Shown here piece after piece: positions 51,322 to 60,028 of a stretch of 64,000 nucleotides of DNA (the first letter of the stretch is position 1; every line of letters begins with the position of its first letter). The stretch covers positions 25,312-89,311 of the forward strand of contig JAQYVF010000005.1 in the NCBI GenBank assembly GCA_030145625.1, written 5' to 3'. The notes below the pieces were generated by a model. The model saw nothing but the letters and a program-made list of their open reading frames with translations, was not told the origin of the DNA and ran no database searches. Both the position numbers and the translations under genes were made by a program. This stretch comes from Desulfocapsa sp. GTDB lineage: Bacteria; Desulfobacterota; Desulfobulbia; Desulfobulbales; Desulfocapsaceae.

Positions 51322-52782
51322 ATGAAACCCAAATTAGCTTTATTCATTGTCATAGCATTCTCCCTTACGGGGTGTTCACACCTCCATTATGGTTCAAGTT
51401 CTGGTAATGCAAGTATAAATGAGGTCAAGACCGCATTATTTTTCAATAACATCATTGAAGGTGAGTCTCCGAATATTGCTCAACTGAATATTTTCTTTTC
51501 TGAAATGCCTAAAGGGGGGGATCTCCATCATCACTATTCGGGGAGTATTTATGTGGAGACTTATTTAGATTGGGCCGAAACAAACAATCAGCATATAGAT
51601 ACGAAAACACTAAAAATAAGTAACGACAAAACGGATACGACTGTAACGGTTAACGAGTTACGTTCCGATACAGCGCTATACAGAAGACTATTAACCCGTT
51701 GGTCCGACAAAGACTATAGCAACCATTATCATTTAGAGTTAGCGCCGGATACAAATTTTTTTAATACATTTGGTTATTTTGGATACGTTTCTGGAAGCTA
51801 TGAACAAGGCCTGATGGTCTTGAAAGAGCGGGCCATAAAGGAAAATGTTAGCTATATTGAGACCATGATTAAATCCGTTGGTTATTCACATTCGGACACC
51901 GTATTTGATGAAAACACTAAAAAAAATTATGACTACAAAGAGATTTCTTCGCTTTTAGATGGACAATTATCAAGGATAGACGGAGATGCTTCATTTAAAA
52001 AGAAAATTGATGAATTTATCAAAGGAATTGAAAAAGCTCACGAGGGCGTGAGTGTTGACGATGATCAATTTATGATGCGGTATCAAACATATGCATCACG
52101 AAATAGTACACCGAGTGTAGTATTTTCTGCCTTATATGCAGCATTTAAGGCTGTCGAAAAATCCGAACTCCTAGTTGGCGTTAATTTTGTGGGGCCTGAA
52201 AATGGCGTGGTGGCAATCGAGGATTACAAATTGCATATGCAGTTTTTCGCTTACCTAAGAAAGAGATTCCCTGGCGTTAACGTGGCGTTGCATGCCGGAG
52301 AGCTTACTCTTGGCATGGTGCGCCCGAAAAATCTGAACTTCCATATTTCTCAGGCATTACATGTTGCTGGCGCTCAGAGGATTGGTCATGGCGTGGATTT
52401 GCCTTATGAAGAAGATGCCATTGACCTTTTGGAGGAAATTAAAAAAAATTCAGTGGTCGAGATTAATCTTACTAGCAATGAATTTATATTAGGGGTCAAA
52501 GGCCAAGAACATCCTTATTTAATTTATTCCGTATATGATGTCCCGATAGTTATATGCACGGACGATTCAGGGGTTTCCAGAAACAATTTAACTCGTGAAT
52601 ATGTTTTGTTAGCTGCGAGATATAAACCAAGCTATAAGACTGTAAAAAAATACGCATACAATAGCATCAAGTATTCTTTCCTTTCTGACGTTGATCAAAA
52701 GACTTTAATAAAATCTCTTGATCAACGTTTTGAAAAATTTGAATCTGAGATGGCCAAGTATTCCGATCGAATAATGAAATAA
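51322..52782 (+). CDS. Adenosine deaminase-family lipoprotein
   Basis: Lipobox IAFSLTGCSH; MPKGGDLHHHYSGSIY, NVALHAGEL, QRIGHGVDL, CTDDSGVSR metal/active-site motifs. Confidence 0.88.
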   Translation: MKPKLALFIVIAFSLTGCSHLHYGSSSGNASINEVKTALFFNNIIEGESPNIAQLNIFFSEMPKGGDLHHHYSGSIYVETYLDWAETNNQHIDTKTLKISNDKTDTTVTVNELRSDTALYRRLLTRWSDKDYSNHYHLELAPDTNFFNTFGYFGYVSGSYEQGLMVLKERAIKENVSYIETMIKSVGYSHSDTVFDENTKKNYDYKEISSLLDGQLSRIDGDASFKKKIDEFIKGIEKAHEGVSVDDDQFMMRYQTYASRNSTPSVVFSALYAAFKAVEKSELLVGVNFVGPENGVVAIEDYKLHMQFFAYLRKRFPGVNVALHAGELTLGMVRPKNLNFHISQALHVAGAQRIGHGVDLPYEEDAIDLLEEIKKNSVVEINLTSNEFILGVKGQEHPYLIYSVYDVPIVICTDDSGVSRNNLTREYVLLAARYKPSYKTVKKYAYNSIKYSFLSDVDQKTLIKSLDQRFEKFESEMAKYSDRIMK

Positions 52783-52786
52783 AATA

Positions 52787-52846
52787 TGCTAACCATCTCT
52801 TTCAGCGGATCGCAAAAAGCCGCGCCCGCTGAAGAGTACGTTGTGC
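52787..52846 (+). other. Integron attC-like site B
   Basis: TGCTAAC-catCTCTTTCAGCGGatCGC-aaaaagcc-GCGCCCGCTGAAGAGtac-GTTGTGC: imperfect palindrome with bulged bases, start codon of next gene 10 bp downstream. Confidence 0.7.
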
Positions 52847-52855
52847 CCAAAAAAT

Positions 52856-53560
52856 ATGAATGAAACAAACAACAATTTGACGGAGATTGTTAGTAAAAAA
52901 GAACTTCCATGGGGAGCAAGAAGTTCAATATTGGTGTTCGTGATAAGTTTTTTGTCGATACTATTTCCATCCCTCTTTTTAACTGAATTATCTCTAAACG
53001 AATCAACACAATATTTTATTGCTGAAGCTATCCTCCCAATTCCATTTCTTGCTTTCTTCTATTATTGGTTCAGTAAAAAGAAAATACAAAAAAAGGAAAT
53101 TGGCCTATGTTTTCCTAACTCAAATGTCCTGTTAGTCACATTAGTGGCCATTATGATAGCAGCAATATTTAAAGGCATTGATTTTGTACTATTCTTTGGC
53201 TCTATCACTGAATTAAATTGGAGTAAGTTTTCCATAATTGAAGGACCATTATTCGCTGTTTCATATGGAATCGGCAGAGTAATTATTACACCGTTGATGG
53301 AAGAGTTAGTTCACAGAGGAGTTATTTACGGCTACTTGCGCAGTAGACTTGGCTGGCGGGTTGGACTTATTTTACAGGCATTAATTTTCACCCTGGTTCA
53401 TCCAAATGTTTACCAGGGCAATCTTACCATAATTCTTTTTTATTTCGCTTTTGGTTTAGGATTTGGCGGCTTATACCAGTTCTATAAGAGTTTATATCCT
53501 GCTGTTGTATGCCACGGCGCCTTAAACTACTTTGACGCAACTATCCAGGTAGTTTCCTGA
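52856..53560 (+). CDS. CPBP-family intramembrane metalloprotease (Abi-like)
   Basis: TPLMEELVHRGVIYGYLRSRLG (EExxxR), LIFTLVHPNVYQGN, YPAVVCHGALNYFD. Confidence 0.88.
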   Translation: MNETNNNLTEIVSKKELPWGARSSILVFVISFLSILFPSLFLTELSLNESTQYFIAEAILPIPFLAFFYYWFSKKKIQKKEIGLCFPNSNVLLVTLVAIMIAAIFKGIDFVLFFGSITELNWSKFSIIEGPLFAVSYGIGRVIITPLMEELVHRGVIYGYLRSRLGWRVGLILQALIFTLVHPNVYQGNLTIILFYFAFGLGFGGLYQFYKSLYPAVVCHGALNYFDATIQVVS

Positions 53561-53565
53561 AAAAA

Positions 53566-53628
53566 ATTGAACAACAAGCAGCTGCAGTGGACGCCAAAAG
53601 GCTGGTGCCACTAAGCTTAACGTTCAGC
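53566..53628 (+). other. Integron attC-like site C
   Basis: ATTGAAC-aacAAGCagctgcAGTGGaCgCC-aaaa-GGctgGtGCCACTaaGCTTaac-GTTCAGC; next start 26 bp downstream. Confidence 0.65.
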
Positions 53629-53653
53629 AGAAAAATATCACAGGAGGCCTGAT

Positions 53654-54295
53654 ATGGTTAATGAAACCGAAAAACATCATAATTCAGAAAGTCACCACGA
53701 TAAAGTTGGTTTAATGAAGCGGTGGTTTAAGGAGGTTTGGAATGACCATTGCACTGAAAGAATAGATGAACTTATGTCGTCAAACTTTGTCGGTCATTAT
53801 GAGCATGAAGAAATTTCAGGTATCAACCACTGGAAAGAAATGATTTACGATGTCCTATTAAAAGCTATTCCATATTTTCACATTGAAGTTAAAGATATTA
53901 TCGCTGATAGGGATATGGTTGTTTCTCGCTGGCAAGCAAAAGGTGTCCTCTCAGAAGAGTTATTTGGTGTTTCTCCTTCTAATGAAGAGTTTGAGTTTAG
54001 TGGAATTTCGTGGGCTAGAATAGTCGATTGCAAAATAGTTGAGAATTGGAACAACTGGAATATGAGTTACTTATTTCGGCAGCTGCTTTCGGAAGTCAAA
54101 ACTCTAAGAGGAATTTTACCTCTATGTTCATTCTGTAAAAAGGTTCGTGATGACAAAGGGTACTGGGAACAAGTTGATGTTTATATTCACAAATATTCCG
54201 AAGCTGATGTCAGCCATAGTGTGTGCCCTGAATGTATGAAGAAAAACTATCCAGAGGTTTATGCTTCAATTTTATCCGACAAAGTCAAAGAATAG
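53654..54295 (+). CDS. SnoaL-like protein fused to a C-terminal Cys-rich (CxxC..CPxC) module
   Basis: SnoaL-like N-terminus (MKRWFKEVWNDHCTERIDELMSSNFVGHYEHEEISGINHWKEMI) and LPLCSFCKKVRDDKGYWEQVDVYIHKYSEADVSHSVCPECMKKNYPE. Confidence 0.8.
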   Translation: MVNETEKHHNSESHHDKVGLMKRWFKEVWNDHCTERIDELMSSNFVGHYEHEEISGINHWKEMIYDVLLKAIPYFHIEVKDIIADRDMVVSRWQAKGVLSEELFGVSPSNEEFEFSGISWARIVDCKIVENWNNWNMSYLFRQLLSEVKTLRGILPLCSFCKKVRDDKGYWEQVDVYIHKYSEADVSHSVCPECMKKNYPEVYASILSDKVKE

Positions 54296-54373
54296 CCGAA
54301 CCAGACGGTTCACTTGACGCCGGGAAGTGCGGCGACGCTAGCGCGGCAAGCTCTTGGTCGACAATGGTTCAAC
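54295..54373 (+). other. Possible integron attC site D (degenerate)
   Basis: GCCGAACC...CTTGaCGCCG...CGCGGCAAG...GGTTCAAC imperfect palindrome directly after the stop codon. Confidence 0.45.
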
Positions 54374-55302
54374 CTGACCCCTATTTCTTTACGATAAACT
54401 GTCAATTAATCGTGTAAAATGGTCATTTTGAACCGATTTTCCTATAAATATTGGCTTTTTTAAGAAAGCGTTAAGCTTGACCAAAATGCCCCTGTTTTTT
54501 CTTCGTCACCAGGCGGAGAGACAAGAAAAAGGCCGGCACCGTTAACTGAAAAATCAAACAACACCAAGTTGCAAGACCATTCGCGCTGATTAGCATCGAA
54601 ACTTTCTTCAATCTTAACGCTTTCCAAAAAACGTGATATAGAGAGGGGAAATACTTGGTTTGGGAGGATAATGACCGTATGGATGTTGGCCTAATCAGTC
54701 CCCCAGCCAGAGAAGAAAAACAGTTCTATGCGGTTATCAAATAATATTTCTAATGAAAGCTGAAATTACTTATGAAAAAAGAAGAAAACCAGACCTTTAT
54801 AGTAAATTCCAAGGCCTTGGCCGAGATTAAGCGCAAAGGTAGCCATGCGACTGTCTATCCTGCAATGGAACCTGCGGCAGACGGCTGATGAAAAAAAGTC
54901 AAAACCCCTGCGGTTCGTATGGGAAAGCCTGAAAAGAGTACACAGAATTTGTTTGTTCCGGTGAATGTCAAGGACATCACGATCTGGAAATCAGTGGAAA
55001 TTGAAAAGGATGAAAGCAAAGAGGCCATTCAAATTGGTCTTACGCAATTTCTTATCTTTAAAAGTCTCACAATAAAGGGTGGAAAAATTTCAGATACCTT
55101 CGAAGTGTGAGCTCTGAAGAAATTAGGATCAGTCAATTCACTGCCGGGGTGGACAGCTACCTTTTTGTCATTGATGGAGATAGTTATGACCGCTGGTATG
55201 TCAACCAGGAAGTCCAGACCCGTTTTACAGACGTCAAACGTCTAACACCCCACAAGGGGGTATAAGTGCCCCTCACAACCCTCTGCCCAAAGGAGAACTC
55301 AA

Positions 55303-56787
55303 ATGTCCTTCCCACACTACGACGAAGTTCATATTATTTCCGATCTCCACATGGGAGGTGAAACCGGTTTTCAGATCCTCCGCGAAACCAAAAAGTTGGC
55401 AGGATACATTCGCTGGGTCGGAGAACAGCGACCAGACGGCAAAGTGGCCCTGGTCCTGAACGGTGACGTCATCGACACCCTGGCCGAAAAGAACGACGGC
55501 TACATCGCCGTGGACAATGCCGAGGCCATCGTTCAACGGATCATGGCAGATCCCTCCTTTGTCCCGATCTGGGATGCTCTGGCGGAATTTACCAAAATAA
55601 AAGACCGCACCCTGGTCATTGCTCTTGGCAACCACGACCTTGAGATGTCCTTTCCCGTGGTGCAATGTGCGGTTATTAAAAGACTCGCCGACACTGATCT
55701 TGAGGCCCGAGGCCGTATCGAGTTTTCCACCATGGGGGCCGGTTATTCCTGTCTGGTCGGGGACTCACGAATATTCTGCACCCACGGCAACGAGGTGGAC
55801 AGCTGGAACTACACCCGCTATGAAGATCTCGCCAAGGTGGGCCGACGGCTGAACACCGGCCGCAGCCTCAAGCCCGGCGAATGGGAACCCAACGCCGGTA
55901 CCAAGATGGTCAAGGACGTCATGAACACCGTGAAAGGGCGTTACGCCTGGATCGACCTGTTAAAACCTGAGATGCAGGCCGCAGTCGGCGTACTTCTTGT
56001 CCTCGACCCCAGCCAGCTCAGCAAGATTAAACGTCTCATCCCTGTCATTGGAGAAAAGATAGAAGGCAGTCTAGAGGTTGACCAGCGGCTCTCCGCAGAG
56101 GGTTTCACCTCCCCAACAGGCACGAGTCCCCAACCCGCCTCCGTGGACAGCCTTCTCGGCCCAAATCTCATGGCAGGACTGCGCAGTGGTGCGGACGGTA
56201 ACCGTCACACCGCTGATTCCCTGCTGCGCGCTGCTGAAAAGGAATACAAGACCGGCAGTTCCGTCACCGACCCCGAAGACAAGACACTCGGCACCGGCCA
56301 GTATCTTTGGGATCGGTTTACCAGCTGGATCACCGGCGTCAGCGAGATTGAGGCCTTGCGCCGGGCGCTGCAGGACTGGCTTAAAAATGACAAGACCTTC
56401 GAGATAACGGATCAGGACGATACCTGTAAGGAAGTGCTTGACTCGATAGGCCAGGATATCCATTTCCTCGTTACCGGCCACACCCACCTTGAACGTGCCA
56501 TTGATCTTGGCGGCAGCCGTTTCTACTTCAATTGCGGCACATGGATTCGTCTGCTCCGTTTCACAGAAACAATGCTTAAAGACGAAAAGAGTTTCCAGCC
56601 GGTGTACAACTTGCTCGAGAGTGGCCGGATGAAGGACATAGACGAGGCCACGTTTGATTTTGTCCTCCCTCAGCAGAGTGCTGTCTGTATCAAGACCACC
56701 AAAGATGGAAAGGTGGTCGGCGAACTGGCCCACATAGAAGGAACCCATCCTGTCACCCGCAAGATCATCAAAAAGTTCACGAGGTGA
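55303..56787 (+). CDS. Calcineurin-like metallophosphoesterase
   Basis: IISDLHMGG, LNGDVIDT, ALGNHDLE, CTHGNEVDSW, LVTGHTHLERA: complete MPE motif set. Confidence 0.92.
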   Translation: MSFPHYDEVHIISDLHMGGETGFQILRETKKLAGYIRWVGEQRPDGKVALVLNGDVIDTLAEKNDGYIAVDNAEAIVQRIMADPSFVPIWDALAEFTKIKDRTLVIALGNHDLEMSFPVVQCAVIKRLADTDLEARGRIEFSTMGAGYSCLVGDSRIFCTHGNEVDSWNYTRYEDLAKVGRRLNTGRSLKPGEWEPNAGTKMVKDVMNTVKGRYAWIDLLKPEMQAAVGVLLVLDPSQLSKIKRLIPVIGEKIEGSLEVDQRLSAEGFTSPTGTSPQPASVDSLLGPNLMAGLRSGADGNRHTADSLLRAAEKEYKTGSSVTDPEDKTLGTGQYLWDRFTSWITGVSEIEALRRALQDWLKNDKTFEITDQDDTCKEVLDSIGQDIHFLVTGHTHLERAIDLGGSRFYFNCGTWIRLLRFTETMLKDEKSFQPVYNLLESGRMKDIDEATFDFVLPQQSAVCIKTTKDGKVVGELAHIEGTHPVTRKIIKKFTR

Positions 56788-56791
56788 AAAA

Positions 56792-58729
56792 ATGTCCGAT
56801 ATCCACAACGTCAAACTGGAAATTTTGCGACCCGGCCCGGCGCACAACCAGCTTCTTTCTCCGCTTACTCCCTACCTCGTCCTCTGCGGTGCCGACGGAC
56901 CGGTGAGCGTGAGCCTGCCTTTTGAACAGCGGCAGCTGCGCATTCGCCTGGAACGGCTCCGTTATTTTACGGAAGGAACAGATGTTCCCCCCAACCAACG
57001 TGAGGCCGAGCTGCGCGAATTGGGGGAGACCATCGGGCAGATGTTCGGCCAGGTCCCCGCACTGCTTACCGAACTGGGCAGTGTCCGAGCCCAGAAGGGA
57101 AAGTTTGTGCATCTGCGACTGTCGCTGTCCGCCTCCGAACTTGCTCTTTTGCCCTTTGAGACAGCCATCGCCCCGGATGGCTTTCCCGGCTCCGGTTCGC
57201 CGCTTTTTCTGCAATCCAAGACCCCCATTACCCTGACCAGGGAGGTACGTCGCGGCCGACCACTGCCTGTGGAATGGAATCGTCCACCCCGCATTCTCTT
57301 CATCTGTGCCTCGCCTGACGGGTTGGCCCAAGTGCCCGCAAAGCAGCACCTGGTCGCCCTGCGCCGCGCCATTGACCCATGGGTGAAAATCAAGAATAGT
57401 GAGGAAGAGCGCCTGGCCGAGGTGAAAAAAATCCTCACCATACTGCCGGAAGCAACGCTTGAACAAATCCGCCAGACCTGCATGGACACGGAATACACCC
57501 ATGTCCATATCCTGGCCCACGGCGCCCGCTATGAGCATGCCGGAGACCAGCGCTACGGCCTTGCCTTGTGCAGCAGCTCAAACCCGGCAGAGATTGATGT
57601 GGTTGACGGCGAACGACTTGCCATCGCCCTCACTACGGACCGCGCTTTGACCTGCAGCACTCGGCATCGACCAACCATACTCTCGCTTGCCACCTGTGAT
57701 TCCGCAAATGTGAACTCCGTGCTCACCCCCGGTGGCAGCATAGCTCACGAGTTGCACGCAGCCGGTATCCCCTGGGTTTTTGCCTCCCAGTTTCCTCTCT
57801 GGATGCGCTCCTCGAACATCTTCACTGAAGTACTGTACAAACGTTTACTCAAAGGGGCCGATCCCCGCTGCGTCCTCCATGAATTGCGACAACGTCTGCG
57901 CACCGCCTGCCCGGAGACACACGACTGGGCTAGTATTGTAGCCTATGCTACCGTGCCCTGGAATTTTGAAAAACAGGTCAGCGATTTTCGTGATAAACAG
58001 ACCCGCGGGCGCATCGAAACTAAATTCGACCGGATCGACGATCTGCTCAAGGAAAAAAAATCCAATGATCTCGATAAGCAATCGTTATCACCGGAAATAG
58101 GTGATCTCTGTGATGTCATCCGTCGGGAACTCCAGGCATGGCGGGAAGAACCTGAGGCACAATCCTGCGGGAAAGAACTTGCCGAACGTCTGGGAGTCAG
58201 TGCTGCCAGCGAAAAGCGGATGGGCATCACTTATGAGCCCGTCCCCAACAAGGCAAAAGAAAAACTAGACGCCTATCAAACGGCCTGCCAGTTCTATAAA
58301 AAAGCCATCGAAGCCGATATCTCAAATCATTGGGTCATTACCCAATATCTGTCAATGCTCGCGGTCACAAAACTGGCAAAAGGCCGTGGTTTGTCAGGAT
58401 TGGCAAGAGATTATGGGCATTGGTGGCATGCTGCTCGACAAATCAGCCACTGGCAGTTGCCCGCAGCAGTGGGGATAGAACGGGCCTGGGCATACGGAAC
58501 ACTGGCTGAACTAGAAATGTTGGGTGCTGTTTATGGAGGCAGAAAATACAAAGCAGAGGAAGCCAAAAAGACAATCATCCATTACTGTAAGGAAATTATG
58601 GAAATCTATGGTCCGCAGGATTTTCCTGTACAATCAACCGTGCGGCAATTCCGCCGCTATGCTGATATCTGGAAACAGGAAAAATGGGATAATCTTGCCC
58701 GGGCCGCGCTTGACGTCCTCGGTTCATAG
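56792..58729 (+). CDS. CHAT-domain (caspase-like) protease with C-terminal helical/TPR-like region
   Basis: Catalytic dyad THVHILAHGARY (His243) and PTILSLATCDSAN (Cys302), IAHELHAAGIPWVFASQFPLW; 4 bp after the MPE stop. Confidence 0.9.
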   Translation: MSDIHNVKLEILRPGPAHNQLLSPLTPYLVLCGADGPVSVSLPFEQRQLRIRLERLRYFTEGTDVPPNQREAELRELGETIGQMFGQVPALLTELGSVRAQKGKFVHLRLSLSASELALLPFETAIAPDGFPGSGSPLFLQSKTPITLTREVRRGRPLPVEWNRPPRILFICASPDGLAQVPAKQHLVALRRAIDPWVKIKNSEEERLAEVKKILTILPEATLEQIRQTCMDTEYTHVHILAHGARYEHAGDQRYGLALCSSSNPAEIDVVDGERLAIALTTDRALTCSTRHRPTILSLATCDSANVNSVLTPGGSIAHELHAAGIPWVFASQFPLWMRSSNIFTEVLYKRLLKGADPRCVLHELRQRLRTACPETHDWASIVAYATVPWNFEKQVSDFRDKQTRGRIETKFDRIDDLLKEKKSNDLDKQSLSPEIGDLCDVIRRELQAWREEPEAQSCGKELAERLGVSAASEKRMGITYEPVPNKAKEKLDAYQTACQFYKKAIEADISNHWVITQYLSMLAVTKLAKGRGLSGLARDYGHWWHAARQISHWQLPAAVGIERAWAYGTLAELEMLGAVYGGRKYKAEEAKKTIIHYCKEIMEIYGPQDFPVQSTVRQFRRYADIWKQEKWDNLARAALDVLGS

Positions 58730-58857
58730 TAATATATCATCTCATATCCATCAGACCTGGAACCGATTCATCTTGAATTCCTCTCATGATCAGCTTCAGA
58801 TAACAGGAATTGCAGGCAAGGAACAATGAAGGGAAGCAACTGGACAAAGGAGAATTC

Positions 58858-59175
58858 TTGAGCACGACAAGACAGAAGGTTGAGACCCCTTTCGGCGACT
58901 ACGAGCCGCAAATCGCGAGTCATGACGAACTTGCGCGCGCCGCTTCAATAATGGGCGACACGGTGGAGGCAATCGCCAGGATCAACCATGATCAGTGGGC
59001 TGCAGAGAGGATTGCCCAGGGGTGGCGTTACGGAACACAACGGGATGACTCCAGGAAACTGCATCCAGGACTTATTCCCTATGACCGACTAACGGAAGAG
59101 GAAAAACGAATCGACGTGGAAGGTGCCAAGGCTATCGTTGCCGAACTGATCAGGCTTGAAATCCTTCATACATAA
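58858..59175 (+). CDS. RyR-domain protein
   Basis: TTG start preceded by GGAG; INHDQWAAERIAQGWRYGTQRDDSRKLHPGLIPYDRLTEEEKRIDVEGAKAIVAELIRL is a canonical RyR repeat. Confidence 0.88.
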   Translation: MSTTRQKVETPFGDYEPQIASHDELARAASIMGDTVEAIARINHDQWAAERIAQGWRYGTQRDDSRKLHPGLIPYDRLTEEEKRIDVEGAKAIVAELIRLEILHT

Positions 59176-59249
59176 GGCTGAATCCACCTGGAAAATTCCG
59201 GGAAAATTCACGGGACAGACCACGATAAAAAAATAAACGGCAGAAAGAC

Positions 59250-60002
59250 GCATAATCGGGATAGAAAGGGGTTTTTTATCCCCCCTCCTCCCACACCAAC
59301 CGGCATGCGGGTCCGCACCGGGCGGTTACCAAGAGTGTCGGATCGTAATCGGACAAGCCAACCAAAGGGAACCCATTTTGATTAACTTTGAAAATTCCAT
59401 TTCCATTACCGCGCCTAAGAACTCTTATGTGAACCAGTCGGCTCATACTGAGGATAGAGCATAATGGGGAATTTTCTCTCTTGGCTTCAGGCCTTCGCTT
59501 CATCAAACATGAATCCACTACTATGCCTTCTGCTGACTTCTGCCCAATCACCCCATGCATTACTACAGGAGGCGCTACCATCTGATGGTCGCAAAGTCGG
59601 GCAGATCTCCCCGGGCTCAGTTCAGTACCCCCTTGAGGGGTGTAAGAACATGATCCTTCCCTGCACAACTGCCGCATTTACCATCTCCCATGTTCTCCAG
59701 ACGGGTTTCGTGATGTTGTGCTCACTCACCCAGGGGTTCGGCCTTATATGCGGTTTCTGTCCGTCAGCTCGCAGGTTTGCACTTAGGCTTCTTTCAAACG
59801 GTCGGTCGCCCTTCCGCCCTTGCCATCGGCTAGTACTTTTAAAAGGTGACACTTTGTCTCCTTCCTGGAATATGTACAGGGGACTTACACCCCATAAAAT
59901 CATGCCCATGCCGGGCACACACAATCACATTCACTCGGACATCAAAAAGCGTCGCTCGTTCCTCGCTCTGCTTTTTGATACCGGTGATGTGTAGCGTTAT
60001 GT
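59250..60002 (+). other. Integron attC site F, interrupted by the intron at 59255-59920
   Basis: Joining 59250-59254 to 59921-60002 gives GCATAACaatCACATtCACtCGGacATCAAAAAGCgtcg...GCTTTTTGATaCCGGTGATGTGtagcGTTATGT: R''/R' boxes and a long stem with bulged bases. Confidence 0.8.
59255..59920 (-). mobile_element. ORF-less (~666 bp) group II intron inserted in the bottom strand of an attC site
   Basis: Minus strand begins GTGTGCCCGGCATGGGC (GUGYG-type 5' end at 59920), ...GGTGTAAGTCCCCTGTACA..., and ends with DV/DVI-like ...ACCGCCCGGTGCGGACCCGCATGCCGGTTGGTGTGGGAGG...CTATCCCGAT. Flanks on that strand are ...GATTGT | TATGCGTC.... No RT ORF. Confidence 0.75.
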
Positions 60003-60028
60003 GAGACCGCAGAATGAACAGAGGTAAT

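Noticed and set aside
51322-52782. RADAR-like defence deaminase
   Set aside because: The protein is an ordinary ADA-family lipoprotein and there is no RdrA-like ATPase next to it.
59276-59994. Overlapping ORFs 59276-59677 (-), 59464-59994 (+), 59622-59924 (-)
   Set aside because: Spurious frames inside the ORF-less group II intron and attC; peptides such as ARCGPACRLVWE look like translated intron RNA.
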